Below are positions 7,581 through 16,567 of a stretch of DNA of 52,184 bases, in pieces. Source of the stretch: Candidatus Zemynaea palustris (GTDB lineage Bacteria > Vulcanimicrobiota > Vulcanimicrobiia > Vulcanimicrobiales > Vulcanimicrobiaceae). The DNA lies in the NCBI GenBank assembly GCA_003134695.1, contig PLCB01000006.1, forward strand, positions 46,853 through 99,036, read 5' to 3'. Under the pieces are notes generated by a model that saw only the letters and a list, made by a program, of their open reading frames with translations, did no database searches and had not been told where the DNA came from. The position numbers were made by a program, and so were the translations under genes. Numbering within the stretch: the stretch's first letter is position 1; the number at the start of each line of letters is the position of its first letter.

Positions 7581-9092
7581 TCATCCAGAAGCGGGTTGTT
7601 CGGCCGGCACGGATTCGACCCTGGTGATCGAAGCGAAGGCGGCTTCGTCGATCGCCGACCGCTCGTTTCGCATGAGGAACCAGTACGCGAAGAGGCCGCC
7701 CAGCAAGCCGAAGAGCCAGCCGCCGGCCCACAAGAAATATAACGACGGAATTCGCAGACCGATGAGCGCGACACCCCACCCGATGACCAGCGCTGCGACG
7801 GCGCGTGGGTTGACCCCGCGCGCGTACGAGTAGATGCCGTCGGGTGTGTAAAGTTGCGCCAGATCGAGCCGGCGCCGGCGCACGAGCCAATAATCGGCGA
7901 TCGCGATCCCGTCGAACGGGCCGAGCAACGCTCCGTAAGTCCCGAGCCACGTGAAAATGTAATTCTGGAACGTGGCGAGCACGTACCACGGTTGCATCAG
8001 TAAACTGAGCAGTCCGGTAAACACGGCGCCCATCGCAAAGGTGATGTAGCGCGGCCACAGGTTCTCGAAGGCACGCGCCGGCGCCATGACGTTCGCACCG
8101 ACGTTGATCGTCACCGACGACAAGATGATCACGATCCCGGCGACGATCACGACGAACGGCGGAAACTTGACGATCAACTCGACCGGGTTCCAGAGTGCCG
8201 TCCCGTAGAGCTGCACGGTCACCGACGTCACCGCGATTCCGACGAACGAGAAGAGCGCCATCGTCAGCGGCATCGACAAGACTTGGCCCAGCATTTGTCC
8301 GCGCTGCGTCTTCGCATAGCGCGTGTAGTCGGGGATATTGAGCGCGAGCGTTGCCCAGAACGCGATCACACCGATCACGGACGGGAAGAATGCGGCCCAG
8401 AAGGTGACGCCCTGAATCTTCGCCGGTGCGGCGAGCATCGGCCCGAAGCCGCCGACCCGCGTCGACGCCCAAACGAGCAACGCGAGCGCGCCGACGGCAA
8501 GCGTCGGCGCCGCGATCTGCGCGAGACGGCCGATCGCCTGCGGTCCGCGCATTGCGATGGCGACGTTGATCGCCCAAAAAATGGTGAACGCGATCGCGAG
8601 ATGCGGCCCCAAGCCGTTCCAGAACGGCAGGGTGCGCGTCAGAATCGCATCGAGCGCTTGACCGCCGAACCACGAGTTGATGCCGAACCAGCCCGCCGCG
8701 ATGACGGCGCGCGCCAGCGCCGGGAGATGCGCGCCGCGCGTCCCGAACCAGAGCCGCGCGAAGACCGGGTACGGGATGCCGTACCGCGTCCCCGCGTGCG
8801 AGACGAGCAGGATCGCGCCCATTACGATGAGGCTGCCGACCAAAATCGTCAGCACCGATTCCCACCAGTTCATCCCGAGCGCGATCATCCCGCTGGCGAG
8901 CGAATACGTCGGCAGGCAGATGCACATCCCGATCCAAAGCGACGCGAACTTCGAGCCCGGCCACGAATGCTCGGCGAGCGTGCAGGGCCGCAGATCCTCG
9001 TTCCACATGCTGTCGTTCTGCGAAAGCCGCTTCTCCGCGTCTTGGGTGAGAACGACGACGTCGCCGATTTGAACTTGGGTCGCCGTCGGCAC
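7581..9092 (-). CDS. NCS1-family nucleobase permease (probable uracil/dihydropyrimidine/hydantoin importer)
   Basis: The 503-residue protein has about 12 membrane segments and typical NCS1 sequence (PF02133): NDSMWNEDLRPCTLAEHSW at the start, GTRYGIPYPVFARLWFGTRG near 105-125 and WFGINSWFGGQALDAIL near 145. These transporters bring nucleobases, hydantoins or allantoin into the cell with H+ or Na+. Because it sits between beta-ureidopropionase and the aminotransferase, uracil or thymine is the most likely cargo; that is inference. Its start codon shares one base with the stop of the upstream gene, so expression is coupled. Confidence 0.9.
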   Translation of the reverse strand: MPTATQVQIGDVVVLTQDAEKRLSQNDSMWNEDLRPCTLAEHSWPGSKFASLWIGMCICLPTYSLASGMIALGMNWWESVLTILVGSLIVMGAILLVSHAGTRYGIPYPVFARLWFGTRGAHLPALARAVIAAGWFGINSWFGGQALDAILTRTLPFWNGLGPHLAIAFTIFWAINVAIAMRGPQAIGRLAQIAAPTLAVGALALLVWASTRVGGFGPMLAAPAKIQGVTFWAAFFPSVIGVIAFWATLALNIPDYTRYAKTQRGQMLGQVLSMPLTMALFSFVGIAVTSVTVQLYGTALWNPVELIVKFPPFVVIVAGIVIILSSVTINVGANVMAPARAFENLWPRYITFAMGAVFTGLLSLLMQPWYVLATFQNYIFTWLGTYGALLGPFDGIAIADYWLVRRRRLDLAQLYTPDGIYSYARGVNPRAVAALVIGWGVALIGLRIPSLYFLWAGGWLFGLLGGLFAYWFLMRNERSAIDEAAFASITRVESVPAEQPASG

Positions 9093-9976
9093 TACTCAGC
9101 TACCATGGCGCCGTAACTATCGGGACGGCGGTCGCGGAAGAATTGCCAGGTGTTGCGCACCTCGCGGATCAGGTCGCGATCCAAATCGCCGATGACCACC
9201 TCGTCCTTATCGCGACTGCCCATCGCGACGAACTGCCCGCGCGGATCGACCAAGTAGGATTGGCCGTAAAACTCGCCCATGTTCCAGGGTTTTTCGAAGC
9301 CGACACGGTTGATAGCGCCGACGTAATAGCCGTTCGCGACCGCGTGCGCCGGTTGTTCGAGCTTCCACAGATACTCCGATAGGCCCGCGACGGTCGCCGA
9401 CGGATTGAAGACGATCTCGGCGCCGTTCAGACCGAGCAAACGCGCGCCTTCGGGGAAGTGGCGGTCGTAACAGATATAGACGCCGACCTTTGCAAACGCG
9501 GTCTCGAAGACCGGATACCCGAGATTTCCCGGGCGGAAATAATACTTCTCCCAGAAGCCGCAACCGGGCGGGCCGGCTTGCACCTGCGGGATATGGTGCT
9601 TGCGATACTTTCCAAGATACTTGCCGTCGGCGTCGATCACCGCCGCCGTGTTGTAGTAGATGCCGGGCTGATCTTCTTCGTACATCGGCACGACCAGCAC
9701 GATCCCGAGTTCCTTCGCGAGGCCTTGCATCATCTGCGTCGTCGGCCCGTCGGGGATGCGCTCGATCGCTTCGTACCACTTCGTCGTCTGCTCGGTGCAA
9801 AAGTACGGACCGTAAAAGACTTCCTGCAGGCAGACGATCTGCGCGCCCTTCTTCTTCGCATCGTGAATGAGGCGAACGTGTTTTTCGATCGCCGACTTCT
9901 TGTGTTTTTCGACCGGTTCGCCGCCTTCGACGTCGTGATGCGCTTGAACGAGTCCGATTTTAATTTTCTCAGCCAC
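9092..9976 (-). CDS. pydC: Beta-ureidopropionase (N-carbamoyl-beta-alanine amidohydrolase), nitrilase superfamily
   Basis: The 294-residue nitrilase-fold protein has the triad E52 (LQEVFYGPYF), K126 (YRKHHIP) and C169 (VYICYDRHFPEG). The surrounding motifs match N-carbamoyl-beta-alanine and N-carbamoylputrescine amidohydrolases. It would hydrolyse N-carbamoyl-beta-alanine to beta-alanine, CO2 and ammonia in the third step of reductive pyrimidine breakdown. Placement directly after dihydropyrimidinase (9-bp gap) supports the assignment over the carbamoylputrescine alternative. The symbol follows usage for bacterial reductive pyrimidine genes and rests on context. Confidence 0.9.
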   Translation of the reverse strand: MAEKIKIGLVQAHHDVEGGEPVEKHKKSAIEKHVRLIHDAKKKGAQIVCLQEVFYGPYFCTEQTTKWYEAIERIPDGPTTQMMQGLAKELGIVLVVPMYEEDQPGIYYNTAAVIDADGKYLGKYRKHHIPQVQAGPPGCGFWEKYYFRPGNLGYPVFETAFAKVGVYICYDRHFPEGARLLGLNGAEIVFNPSATVAGLSEYLWKLEQPAHAVANGYYVGAINRVGFEKPWNMGEFYGQSYLVDPRGQFVAMGSRDKDEVVIGDLDRDLIREVRNTWQFFRDRRPDSYGAMVAE

Positions 9977-9985
9977 CGAACACTC

Positions 9986-11377
9986 CTACAACTGAACCGG
10001 GTAGAATTTGCTGCTCTTCTGAAACTTGCCGTGACCCTTGCGGCCGGTGAAGGTGTCGCCGTCGGCGACCTTGGCGCCGCGCGAATAGACGAAGCGCGGG
10101 CGCCCCTTGACCTTCCGTCCCTCGAAGACGTTGTTGTCGACGTTCATGTGGTGCGTCTTCGCCGAAATCGTCCGTTCGGCGTTCGGATCCCAGACGACGA
10201 CGTCGGCATCGGCGCCGGCGATGAGCGCCCCCTTGCGCGGGAAGAGCCCGAACAGCTTCGCCGGGTTGGTCGAACCGAGCGCGACAAATTGATTCGGACC
10301 CATCAAGCCGCCGTTGACGCCGACGTCCCAGAGGATCGCGAGCCGGTCCTCGATCGTCGGCGCGCCGTTCGGGATCTTCGAGAAGTCGTTCTTCCCGAGA
10401 TCCTTCTGGCCGCACAAGTTGAACGAACAGTGGTCCGAACCGAACGCGTGCAGCTCCATGTTCTTGAGTTTGCGCAAGAGCACGTTCTGGTTCCACTTGT
10501 CGCGGATCGGCGGCGACAACACGTATTTCGCGCCCTCGAAATCCGGGCGCTCGTAGTCGCTGAAGTCGCAGACCAGATACTGCGGGCAGGTCTCGCCGTA
10601 GATGGCAAGCCCACGTTTCCGGCCGTCGGAGATCGCGTCGGCCGCCATCGCGCTCGAGACGTGCACCACGTAGAGCGGGGCGCCGGCGATCTCGGCGAGC
10701 CGGATCGCGCGGTGCGTCGCCTCGCCCTCGCACTCGACCGGCCGCGAGAGCGCGTGATATTTCGGGCCGGTGTGGCCGGCTGCGAGCGTCTGCTTCACGA
10801 GGACCTCGATCACGTCGCCGTTCTCGGCGTGGACTTGAACCAGGCCGCCGTGCTTGGCGCACGTTTGCAGCGTCTTAAAGATCGTCTCGTCGTCGACTTG
10901 CAGGACGTGCTTGTAGGCCATGAAGACTTTGAACGAATTGACGCCCTGCTCGCCGATGAGTTTGGGGATCTCGGCCATCGTCTCGTCGCGGCCGTCGGCG
11001 ATCGTGAGGTGAAAGGCGTAGTCGATGACGGCCTTCCCATCGGCTTTCCCGTGCCACGTCTTGAGGGCGTTGTGCAGCGAGTCGCCGCGCGTGTGGAGCG
11101 CGAAGTCGACGATGCAGGTCGTCCCGCCGAGTGCCGCGCCGCGCGTCCCCGATTCAAAGTCGTCGGCGGTGATCGTCCCGCCGAACGGCATGTCGAGGTG
11201 CGTGTGCGGGTCGATGCCGCCCGGCATGACGTACGCTCCGCCGGCGTCGACTGACTCGTGGCCGCTCACATCGAGCTTGTCGCCGATCGAGGCGATCTTC
11301 TCGCCTTCGATCAAAACGTCGGCTTTATAGAGGTCGGTCGCCGTAGCGACCGTCCCGCCGCGGATCAGGATGCCCAA
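9986..11377 (-). CDS. hydA: Dihydropyrimidinase / D-hydantoinase
   Basis: The 463-residue amidohydrolase carries the full binuclear zinc site: H58 and H60 (DPHTH), the carboxylated lysine K150 (NSFKVFMAYK), H183 (QVHAENGD), H239 (VVHVSS) and D315 (GSDHCSF). Length and motifs match dihydropyrimidinases. It opens dihydrouracil or dihydrothymine to N-carbamoyl-beta-alanine or its methyl homologue. It is preceded on the same strand by preA (30-bp gap) and followed by beta-ureidopropionase, exactly in pathway order. Confidence 0.95.
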   Translation of the reverse strand: MGILIRGGTVATATDLYKADVLIEGEKIASIGDKLDVSGHESVDAGGAYVMPGGIDPHTHLDMPFGGTITADDFESGTRGAALGGTTCIVDFALHTRGDSLHNALKTWHGKADGKAVIDYAFHLTIADGRDETMAEIPKLIGEQGVNSFKVFMAYKHVLQVDDETIFKTLQTCAKHGGLVQVHAENGDVIEVLVKQTLAAGHTGPKYHALSRPVECEGEATHRAIRLAEIAGAPLYVVHVSSAMAADAISDGRKRGLAIYGETCPQYLVCDFSDYERPDFEGAKYVLSPPIRDKWNQNVLLRKLKNMELHAFGSDHCSFNLCGQKDLGKNDFSKIPNGAPTIEDRLAILWDVGVNGGLMGPNQFVALGSTNPAKLFGLFPRKGALIAGADADVVVWDPNAERTISAKTHHMNVDNNVFEGRKVKGRPRFVYSRGAKVADGDTFTGRKGHGKFQKSSKFYPVQL

Positions 11378-11407
11378 GGCCGAACCCCCCTTATAAAGTA
11401 GACGTAC

Positions 11408-12661
11408 TTACGAGACGAGCGTCGCCGACCGCTGTTTCCAGGACTCCGGCGGCAGGCCGGTGTCGATTTCGGCCATCGTGATGCAGTCTTCGACCGGACA
11501 CACCATCATGCATAGGTTGCACCCGACGCAATGGTCGGCATCTACGACGAGGATCGCCGTTCCGTCCACGACGTTGCGGTCGATGCACTGGTGGGCCGCG
11601 TCCTCACAGGCGATGTAGCATTTGCTGCAGTGGATGCACGTCTCCTGATCGATCTCGGCGACGATTTTGTAGTTGAGATTCAGGTTCTCCCAGGTCGTAA
11701 CCCGGTTCTGCGCTGCCCCGATCAATTCCGACGCCGACTTCATCCCGCGCGCATCCAGGTAGTTGTTCAAGCCGTCGATCATGTCTTCGACGATGCTGAA
11801 ACCGTGGTGCATGACCGCCGTGCAAACCTGGACGTTGGTCGCGCCGAGCAAGAAGAATTCGACGGCGTCCTGCCAATTCGAGATGCCCCCGATCCCTGAG
11901 ATCGGAATCGGGACCTCGGCGTCGCGCGCACACTCGTTGACCATGTTGAGCGCGATCGGCTTGACGGCCGGCCCGCAGTAGCCGCCGTGCGAGCTCTTGC
12001 CGTCGACGTGCGGGATCGGGTTCCACGTCTCGAGATCGACGCCGATCAGGCTGTTGATCGTATTGATCATCGAGACCGCCGCCGCGCCGCCGCGCGCTGC
12101 GGCCCGCGCGCAATGACGGATATCGGTGATGTTCGGCGTCAATTTGACGATCACCGGAAGTTCGGCCGCCTCGACGGCGTACGAGGTCACCATCTCGATG
12201 AGGTCGGGCTGCTGCCCCACGGCGGAGCCCATTCCCCGCTCCGACATCCCGTGCGGGCAGCCGAAGTTCAGTTCGAAACCGTCGACGCCGGCATCTTGGA
12301 CGGCCTTCACGAGTTCGTGCCACTTCTCGCGCACCGGGACTTCCATCAGTGAGCCGATGATCGCGCGATCGGGGTACGCTTTCTTGCACTCGCGGATCTC
12401 TTTGAGATTCTCGTCGAGCGGGCGGTCGGTGATGAGTTCGATGTTGTTGAGTCCGATCACGCGGTTCTGTTTCCAGTTGAGCGCCGCGAAACGCGACGTC
12501 ACGTTGACGATCGGATCGCCGAGGGTCTTCCAAACGGCGCCCCCCCAGCCGGCTTCAAAGGCGCGCATGACCTGGTAGCCGCTGTTGGTCGGCGGCGCCG
12601 AGGCGAGCCAAAACGGATTCGGACTCCTAATCCCGGCGAGATTGTTCGAGAGATCGGCCAT
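11408..12661 (-). CDS. preA: NAD-dependent dihydropyrimidine dehydrogenase, catalytic subunit
   Basis: From MADLSNNLAGIRSPNPFWLA the protein is 417 residues. The N-terminal ~320 residues are an FMN-binding dihydroorotate-dehydrogenase-like barrel (GFELNFGCPHGMSERGMG, VKLTPNITDI, NGG-type loop at SGIGGISNW). The C-terminus has two [4Fe-4S] motifs, CIHCSKCYIAC and CVGCNLCMMVCP. This matches the C-terminal half of mammalian DPD and E. coli PreA. It reduces uracil or thymine to the 5,6-dihydro form with electrons from PreT. The ATG shares its A with the final base of the preT stop (TAATG), a strongly coupled pair. Confidence 0.95.
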   Translation of the reverse strand: MADLSNNLAGIRSPNPFWLASAPPTNSGYQVMRAFEAGWGGAVWKTLGDPIVNVTSRFAALNWKQNRVIGLNNIELITDRPLDENLKEIRECKKAYPDRAIIGSLMEVPVREKWHELVKAVQDAGVDGFELNFGCPHGMSERGMGSAVGQQPDLIEMVTSYAVEAAELPVIVKLTPNITDIRHCARAAARGGAAAVSMINTINSLIGVDLETWNPIPHVDGKSSHGGYCGPAVKPIALNMVNECARDAEVPIPISGIGGISNWQDAVEFFLLGATNVQVCTAVMHHGFSIVEDMIDGLNNYLDARGMKSASELIGAAQNRVTTWENLNLNYKIVAEIDQETCIHCSKCYIACEDAAHQCIDRNVVDGTAILVVDADHCVGCNLCMMVCPVEDCITMAEIDTGLPPESWKQRSATLVS

Positions 12662-13974
12662 TAGCGTGAAACTCCTAGGAACGCGCTGACGCTGCGCGCG
12701 GCTACCTTTCCCTGTTCTGCCGCCTCGACGACCATCGCTTCGCGCATCCCTTTGGCGAAGATGCAGTCGCCCGCGGCCCATACACCCTTACGCGTGGTTC
12801 GCAACTCGTCGTCGACCTTCACGACGCCGCCGTCGGTTTCTATTCCGGCCGCCTTAAAGACGTCGTTCAAACGGCTCTGACCGATCGCTCGGATGACCGT
12901 ATCGACCTTCTCGACGAACGCGGAACCGGGGACCGGGATAGGCGCGGGTTTTGCGGCGCCTTTGGGAATCTCGGTGCGGACAAACTCGACGGCAGCGACG
13001 TGGGTCTCGCCGACGATCTTCGTCGGAGCACAGAAAAAGCGGAACTCGATGCCTTCTTGCTTGGCGAACTCGTATTCGAACTCGTACGCCGTCATCTGCT
13101 CTTCGCCGCGGCGGTAATACATCGTGACGCGCTCGGCGCCGAGCCGCTTCGAACAGGTCAACGCATCGATCGCGGTGTTGCCGGCGCCGATCACCGCGAC
13201 GTGCTTGCCCAGATTGGCGACGCTCTTGCCCAACTTCGCGCGCTCGATGAAGTCGAGCGCGTCCCACACGCCGGGCAGATTCTCGCCGGGAATGCCGAGT
13301 TTAGGGACGTTGCCCATTCCGCACGCGACCACCATCGCATCGAAATCCTTCAACAGAGAGTCGAAGCTCACGTCGACGCCGACGCGCGTCTTCGTCTTCA
13401 CGTCGACGCCCAAGTTGACGACCTGTTGCGCCTCCCAGAGCGCGACGTCGTACGCAAGCCTGAACGGAACGATGCCGTAGGTGTTCAGCCCGTTGAGTTC
13501 GTCGTGGGCTTCGAAGATCGTGACCGCGTGGCCGAAGAGCCGCAGATCGCGCGCCGCCGAGAGACCCGCGGGGCCGCCGCCGACGATCGCGACCCGCTTC
13601 CCGGTCGGTTTGCCGGGCTCGAAGAGGTCGATACCGCTCTTCATCACGTGGTCGATGGCGTAGCGCTGCAGATCGCCGATGCGAATCGGCGTGTCATCCT
13701 TCTCATAGACGCACGCGCCCTCGCAGAGTTCTTCGGTCGGGCAGACCCGCGCGCAACTCGCGCCCATCGGATTGGCCTCGAGGATGACGCGCGCGCTGCC
13801 TTTGAGGTTTCCGGTCGCGATCTTTCCGATGAACGACGCGACGTCGATGTGCGTCGGACACGCCCGCATGCAGGGCGCGTCGTAGCAATACAGGCAGCGG
13901 TTCGCTTCGAGCCGGATTTCAAGGTCGGTTAAGGGCTTATGGATCGGCTCGCCGAGTTGCGGAAGAGTAGCCAC
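12661..13974 (-). CDS. preT: NAD(P)-dependent dihydropyrimidine dehydrogenase, electron-input subunit
   Basis: The 437-residue protein corresponds to the N-terminal half of DPD and to GltD-like oxidoreductases. Cysteines C27, C30, C35, C39 and C74, C78, C84, C88 supply two N-terminal Fe-S clusters. An FAD-binding GGGPAG lies at 132-137, and a second Rossmann motif VAVIGAGNTAIDA binds NAD(P)H. It oxidises NAD(P)H and feeds electrons to PreA. It lies second in the operon after mmsA (35-bp gap) and overlaps preA by one base. Confidence 0.95.
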   Translation of the reverse strand: MATLPQLGEPIHKPLTDLEIRLEANRCLYCYDAPCMRACPTHIDVASFIGKIATGNLKGSARVILEANPMGASCARVCPTEELCEGACVYEKDDTPIRIGDLQRYAIDHVMKSGIDLFEPGKPTGKRVAIVGGGPAGLSAARDLRLFGHAVTIFEAHDELNGLNTYGIVPFRLAYDVALWEAQQVVNLGVDVKTKTRVGVDVSFDSLLKDFDAMVVACGMGNVPKLGIPGENLPGVWDALDFIERAKLGKSVANLGKHVAVIGAGNTAIDALTCSKRLGAERVTMYYRRGEEQMTAYEFEYEFAKQEGIEFRFFCAPTKIVGETHVAAVEFVRTEIPKGAAKPAPIPVPGSAFVEKVDTVIRAIGQSRLNDVFKAAGIETDGGVVKVDDELRTTRKGVWAAGDCIFAKGMREAMVVEAAEQGKVAARSVSAFLGVSR

Positions 13975-14009
13975 CCGTCCGCGTTCGCGGCGGCCTGGGT
14001 CGTTCCCGG

Positions 14010-15521
14010 TTATTTATGCGTGGGGAAGCCGAGATTGATGCCGGCGCTCGCCTCGTCCCAGCGGCTGGTAACGACCTTCCCGCGCGTGTAGAAGCGGAAG
14101 CCTTCTTCACCATAGATGTGCAGGTCGCCGAACAGCGAGTTCTTCCAACCGCCGAAGCTGTAGTAGCCGACCGGCACGGGGATCGGAACGTTGATCCCGA
14201 CCATCCCGACGTCGACCTCGCTTTGAAATTTGCGCGCGGCGGCGCCGTTGCGCGTGAAGATCGCGGTGCCGTTGCCGTACGGATTGCGCGCGATGAGTCC
14301 GATCGCATCTTCGAGCGTCGTGCAGCGAACGTTGACCAGGACCGGCCCGAAGATCTCGTCGCGATAGATCGACATCTCCGGCTTCACGTTGTCGAACAGC
14401 GTCGGACCTATGAAGAAACCGCCTTCATACCCGTCGACCCGCAGGTCGCGTCCGTCGATGGCGAGCGTCGCGCCGGCGTGCACACCTTGTTCGATGTAAT
14501 TGAGGACGCGGTCCCGCGCTTGCGGCGTCACCACAGGACCCATGTCGTTGTTTCGATCGTGTCCCGGTCCCACTTTCAACTTGGCGACGCGCTTGCGCAG
14601 CGCGTCGAGCAGCGGTTCCGCGGCGTCACCGACCGTTACCGACGCCGAGATCGCCATGCAGCGTTGCCCGGCCGAACCATACGCCGCCGATACCAGCGCG
14701 TCGGCAGCCGCATCCATATCGGCGTCGGGCATCACGACCATGTGATTTTTGGCACCGCCGAGCGCTTGAACGCGCTTTCCGTTCTTGGCTGCGGTTTCGT
14801 AGATGTACTTCGCGATCGGCGTCGAGCCGACGAAGCTGACCGCGTCGACCATCGGGTGCATCAAGAGCGCGTCGACCGCGACCTTGTCGCCGTGCACGAC
14901 GTTGAAGACGCCATCCGGCAAGCCGGCTTCCTTCCAAAGTTGCGCCACCAATACCGAGACGGACGGATCGCGCTCCGATGGTTTGAGGATGAACGCGTTC
15001 CCTGCGGCAATCGCCGGCGCGAACATCCAAGCCGGGACCATCATCGGAAAGTTGAACGGCGTGATCCCGGCGCAGACACCGACCGGTTGGCGCAGCGAGT
15101 AGGTGTCGACACTGCGCGAGACGTTTTCGCTGAACTGGCCCTTCATCTGTTGGGCGAGCCCGCAGGCGAAGTCGACGACCTCGAGCGCGCGGCCGACTTC
15201 GCCTTCGGCGTCGTTGACGATCTTGCCGTGCTCGCTCGAAACGATCTGCGCGAAGTCCGCGACGTGTTTGCGCGCGAGTTCGCGGAACGCAAACAGAATC
15301 TCGGTGCGCTTGCCGAGCGGCGTGCGGCTCCAGCCCGGAAACGCCTGGCGCGCGGTGCGGACGGCATGGTCGACGGTCGCCTCGTCGGCGAACGCGACGC
15401 GCGCCTGAACCTCGCCTCGGGCAGGATCGAAGACGTCGCCGAAGCGCGTCGCGGACGTCGTGTCGACGGCGGCGCCGCCGATGAAATGTCCGATGGTCTT
15501 GGGGCGCGGTGGTGCTTGCAT
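14010..15521 (-). CDS. mmsA: (Methyl)malonate-semialdehyde dehydrogenase, CoA-acylating
   Basis: From MQAPPRPKTIGHFIGGA the protein is 503 residues, the usual MmsA/IolA length. The catalytic cysteine is C288 in GSAGQRCMAIS. The segment aligned with the general aldehyde-dehydrogenase glutamate reads ALGGAKNH and lacks that Glu, a hallmark of the CoA-dependent MMSDH family. It converts malonate semialdehyde to acetyl-CoA and CO2, or methylmalonate semialdehyde (from thymine) to propionyl-CoA. It is the first gene of the pyrimidine operon and lies 55 bp from the divergent queD, so the operon promoter is probably in that short gap. Confidence 0.93.
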   Translation of the reverse strand: MQAPPRPKTIGHFIGGAAVDTTSATRFGDVFDPARGEVQARVAFADEATVDHAVRTARQAFPGWSRTPLGKRTEILFAFRELARKHVADFAQIVSSEHGKIVNDAEGEVGRALEVVDFACGLAQQMKGQFSENVSRSVDTYSLRQPVGVCAGITPFNFPMMVPAWMFAPAIAAGNAFILKPSERDPSVSVLVAQLWKEAGLPDGVFNVVHGDKVAVDALLMHPMVDAVSFVGSTPIAKYIYETAAKNGKRVQALGGAKNHMVVMPDADMDAAADALVSAAYGSAGQRCMAISASVTVGDAAEPLLDALRKRVAKLKVGPGHDRNNDMGPVVTPQARDRVLNYIEQGVHAGATLAIDGRDLRVDGYEGGFFIGPTLFDNVKPEMSIYRDEIFGPVLVNVRCTTLEDAIGLIARNPYGNGTAIFTRNGAAARKFQSEVDVGMVGINVPIPVPVGYYSFGGWKNSLFGDLHIYGEEGFRFYTRGKVVTSRWDEASAGINLGFPTHK

Positions 15522-15576
15522 GGTCACAAACTTCGCGAACGGGCGACGCGCCCCCCGGGGACGAAGCAGAACGGCC

Positions 15577-15954
15577 GTGCAGATTCGCAAACGGTTCCGG
15601 TTTGAGGCGGCGCACGTGCTGCCGCATCACCCCGGAAAGTGCAGCCGGCCACACGGCCACTCGTACCGGTTCGACGTCGTGGTCGAGGGGCCGCTGCATG
15701 CAACCGGCCCGGCTCAGGGGATGGTGATCGACTTCGACGAGATCGCGGCGATCGTCAAACCGGCGGTCGTCGAGCGGCTCGATCACACGTCCCTCAACGA
15801 CCTCATGCCGAATCCGACCGCCGAGCATATCGCGCTTTGGATTTGGAACGAACTCGCCGCGCGCTTGCCCGGTTTGCGAGAGATCGTCGTGTGGGAGACG
15901 CGGACTGCATGCGCGGTCGTCCGCGCCGGCGATGCGGGCATCGGAGCAGACTAG
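15577..15954 (+). CDS. queD: 6-carboxy-5,6,7,8-tetrahydropterin synthase
   Basis: The frame is open from 15460, but the protein family begins at the GTG at 15577 (VQIRKRFRFEAAHVL), giving 125 residues. Zinc ligands are H13, H26 and H28 (AAHVL and PHGHSYR), and C22 in GKCSRPHGH is the catalytic cysteine. WET near the C-terminus is the conserved substrate-binding glutamate region. It makes CPH4 from 7,8-dihydroneopterin triphosphate, the first committed step toward the 7-deazaguanine of queuosine. It is followed 6 bp later by queE; queC is not in the window. Confidence 0.92.
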   Translation: MQIRKRFRFEAAHVLPHHPGKCSRPHGHSYRFDVVVEGPLHATGPAQGMVIDFDEIAAIVKPAVVERLDHTSLNDLMPNPTAEHIALWIWNELAARLPGLREIVVWETRTACAVVRAGDAGIGAD

Positions 15955-15960
15955 AACCCG

Positions 15961-16539
15961 ATGCTTCAGCTTGCGGAGATGTTTTACAGCATTCAAGGCG
16001 AGGGATTCTGGACCGGAACGCCGGCGGTCTTCGTTCGGCTGGCGGGCTGCAACTTGAATTGCCGCTTCTGCGACACCGATTACTCGCTCAAGTTCCTCGC
16101 GTCGGTCGACGACGTCGTTGCACGCGTGCGCGAACTCGGCGGCGACTGCCCGATGGTCGTGCTGACCGGCGGCGAACCGCTCGCCCAAACGGAGAGCTCG
16201 AAGTTGATCGACGCCTTACGCGCCGACGGGCGGCGCGTGCACATCGAATCGAACGGTACGATCCCCGTCGAGTTAGCGCCCGACGTGTGGCTGACGGTCT
16301 CGCCGAAGGAGCGCCTCGACCCCGCGATGGCCGGACGAGCCGATGAAGTAAAATTGATCGTCGACGGCCGCGTCCCCGATGAATGGCTCAGCGCGTTTGA
16401 AGGCCGAGACGTGCCGGTGTTCTTGCAGCCCGAAGGGAACAAGCCGGCGAACGTCGCGCTCGCGCTTGGAGCCGCGCAGGCGGCGCCCGCTCGATACCGG
16501 CTCTCGCTGCAGACCCACAAATTCATCGGCGTACCTTAA
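15961..16539 (+). CDS. queE: 7-carboxy-7-deazaguanine synthase, radical SAM
   Basis: The 192-residue protein begins MLQLAEMFYSIQGEGFWTG, the QueE signature, and has the radical SAM cluster motif C30, C34, C37 (CNLNCRFCDTDYS). VLTGGEPL supplies the SAM-binding GGE motif. It converts CPH4 to CDG using SAM and Mg2+. The protein is at the short end of the family, typical of compact QueE forms. Its stop codon lies inside the first copy of a 13-bp tandem repeat (16528-16553). Confidence 0.94.
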   Translation: MLQLAEMFYSIQGEGFWTGTPAVFVRLAGCNLNCRFCDTDYSLKFLASVDDVVARVRELGGDCPMVVLTGGEPLAQTESSKLIDALRADGRRVHIESNGTIPVELAPDVWLTVSPKERLDPAMAGRADEVKLIVDGRVPDEWLSAFEGRDVPVFLQPEGNKPANVALALGAAQAAPARYRLSLQTHKFIGVP

Positions 16540-16553
16540 TGGCGTACCTTAAT
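16528..16553 (+). repeat. Perfect 13-bp tandem duplication across the queE stop
   Basis: GGCGTACCTTAAT occurs twice without spacing (16528-16540, 16541-16553). The first copy contains the last codons and TAA of queE; the second lies just before the ribosome-binding site of the next gene. It looks like slippage and does not alter coding. Confidence 0.9.
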
Positions 16554-16567
16554 AAGGAAGACACACG

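Noticed and set aside
9458-11254. A 598-codon open frame antisense to the beta-ureidopropionase and dihydropyrimidinase genes.
   Set aside because: It is a by-product of high GC codon usage on the opposite strand; the product is Arg/Asp/Val-rich without any family pattern, while the overlapping genes have complete catalytic sets.
11408-12661. Lack of a Cys in the PreA segment GMGSAVGQ where mammalian DPD has its active-site Cys.
   Set aside because: From memory E. coli PreA also lacks it at this place (GSDVGQ), so it is a normal feature of bacterial enzymes.
14016-15605. A 529-codon open frame antisense to mmsA.
   Set aside because: Same cause: a low-complexity Arg/Asp/Val-rich shadow of a well-supported dehydrogenase gene.
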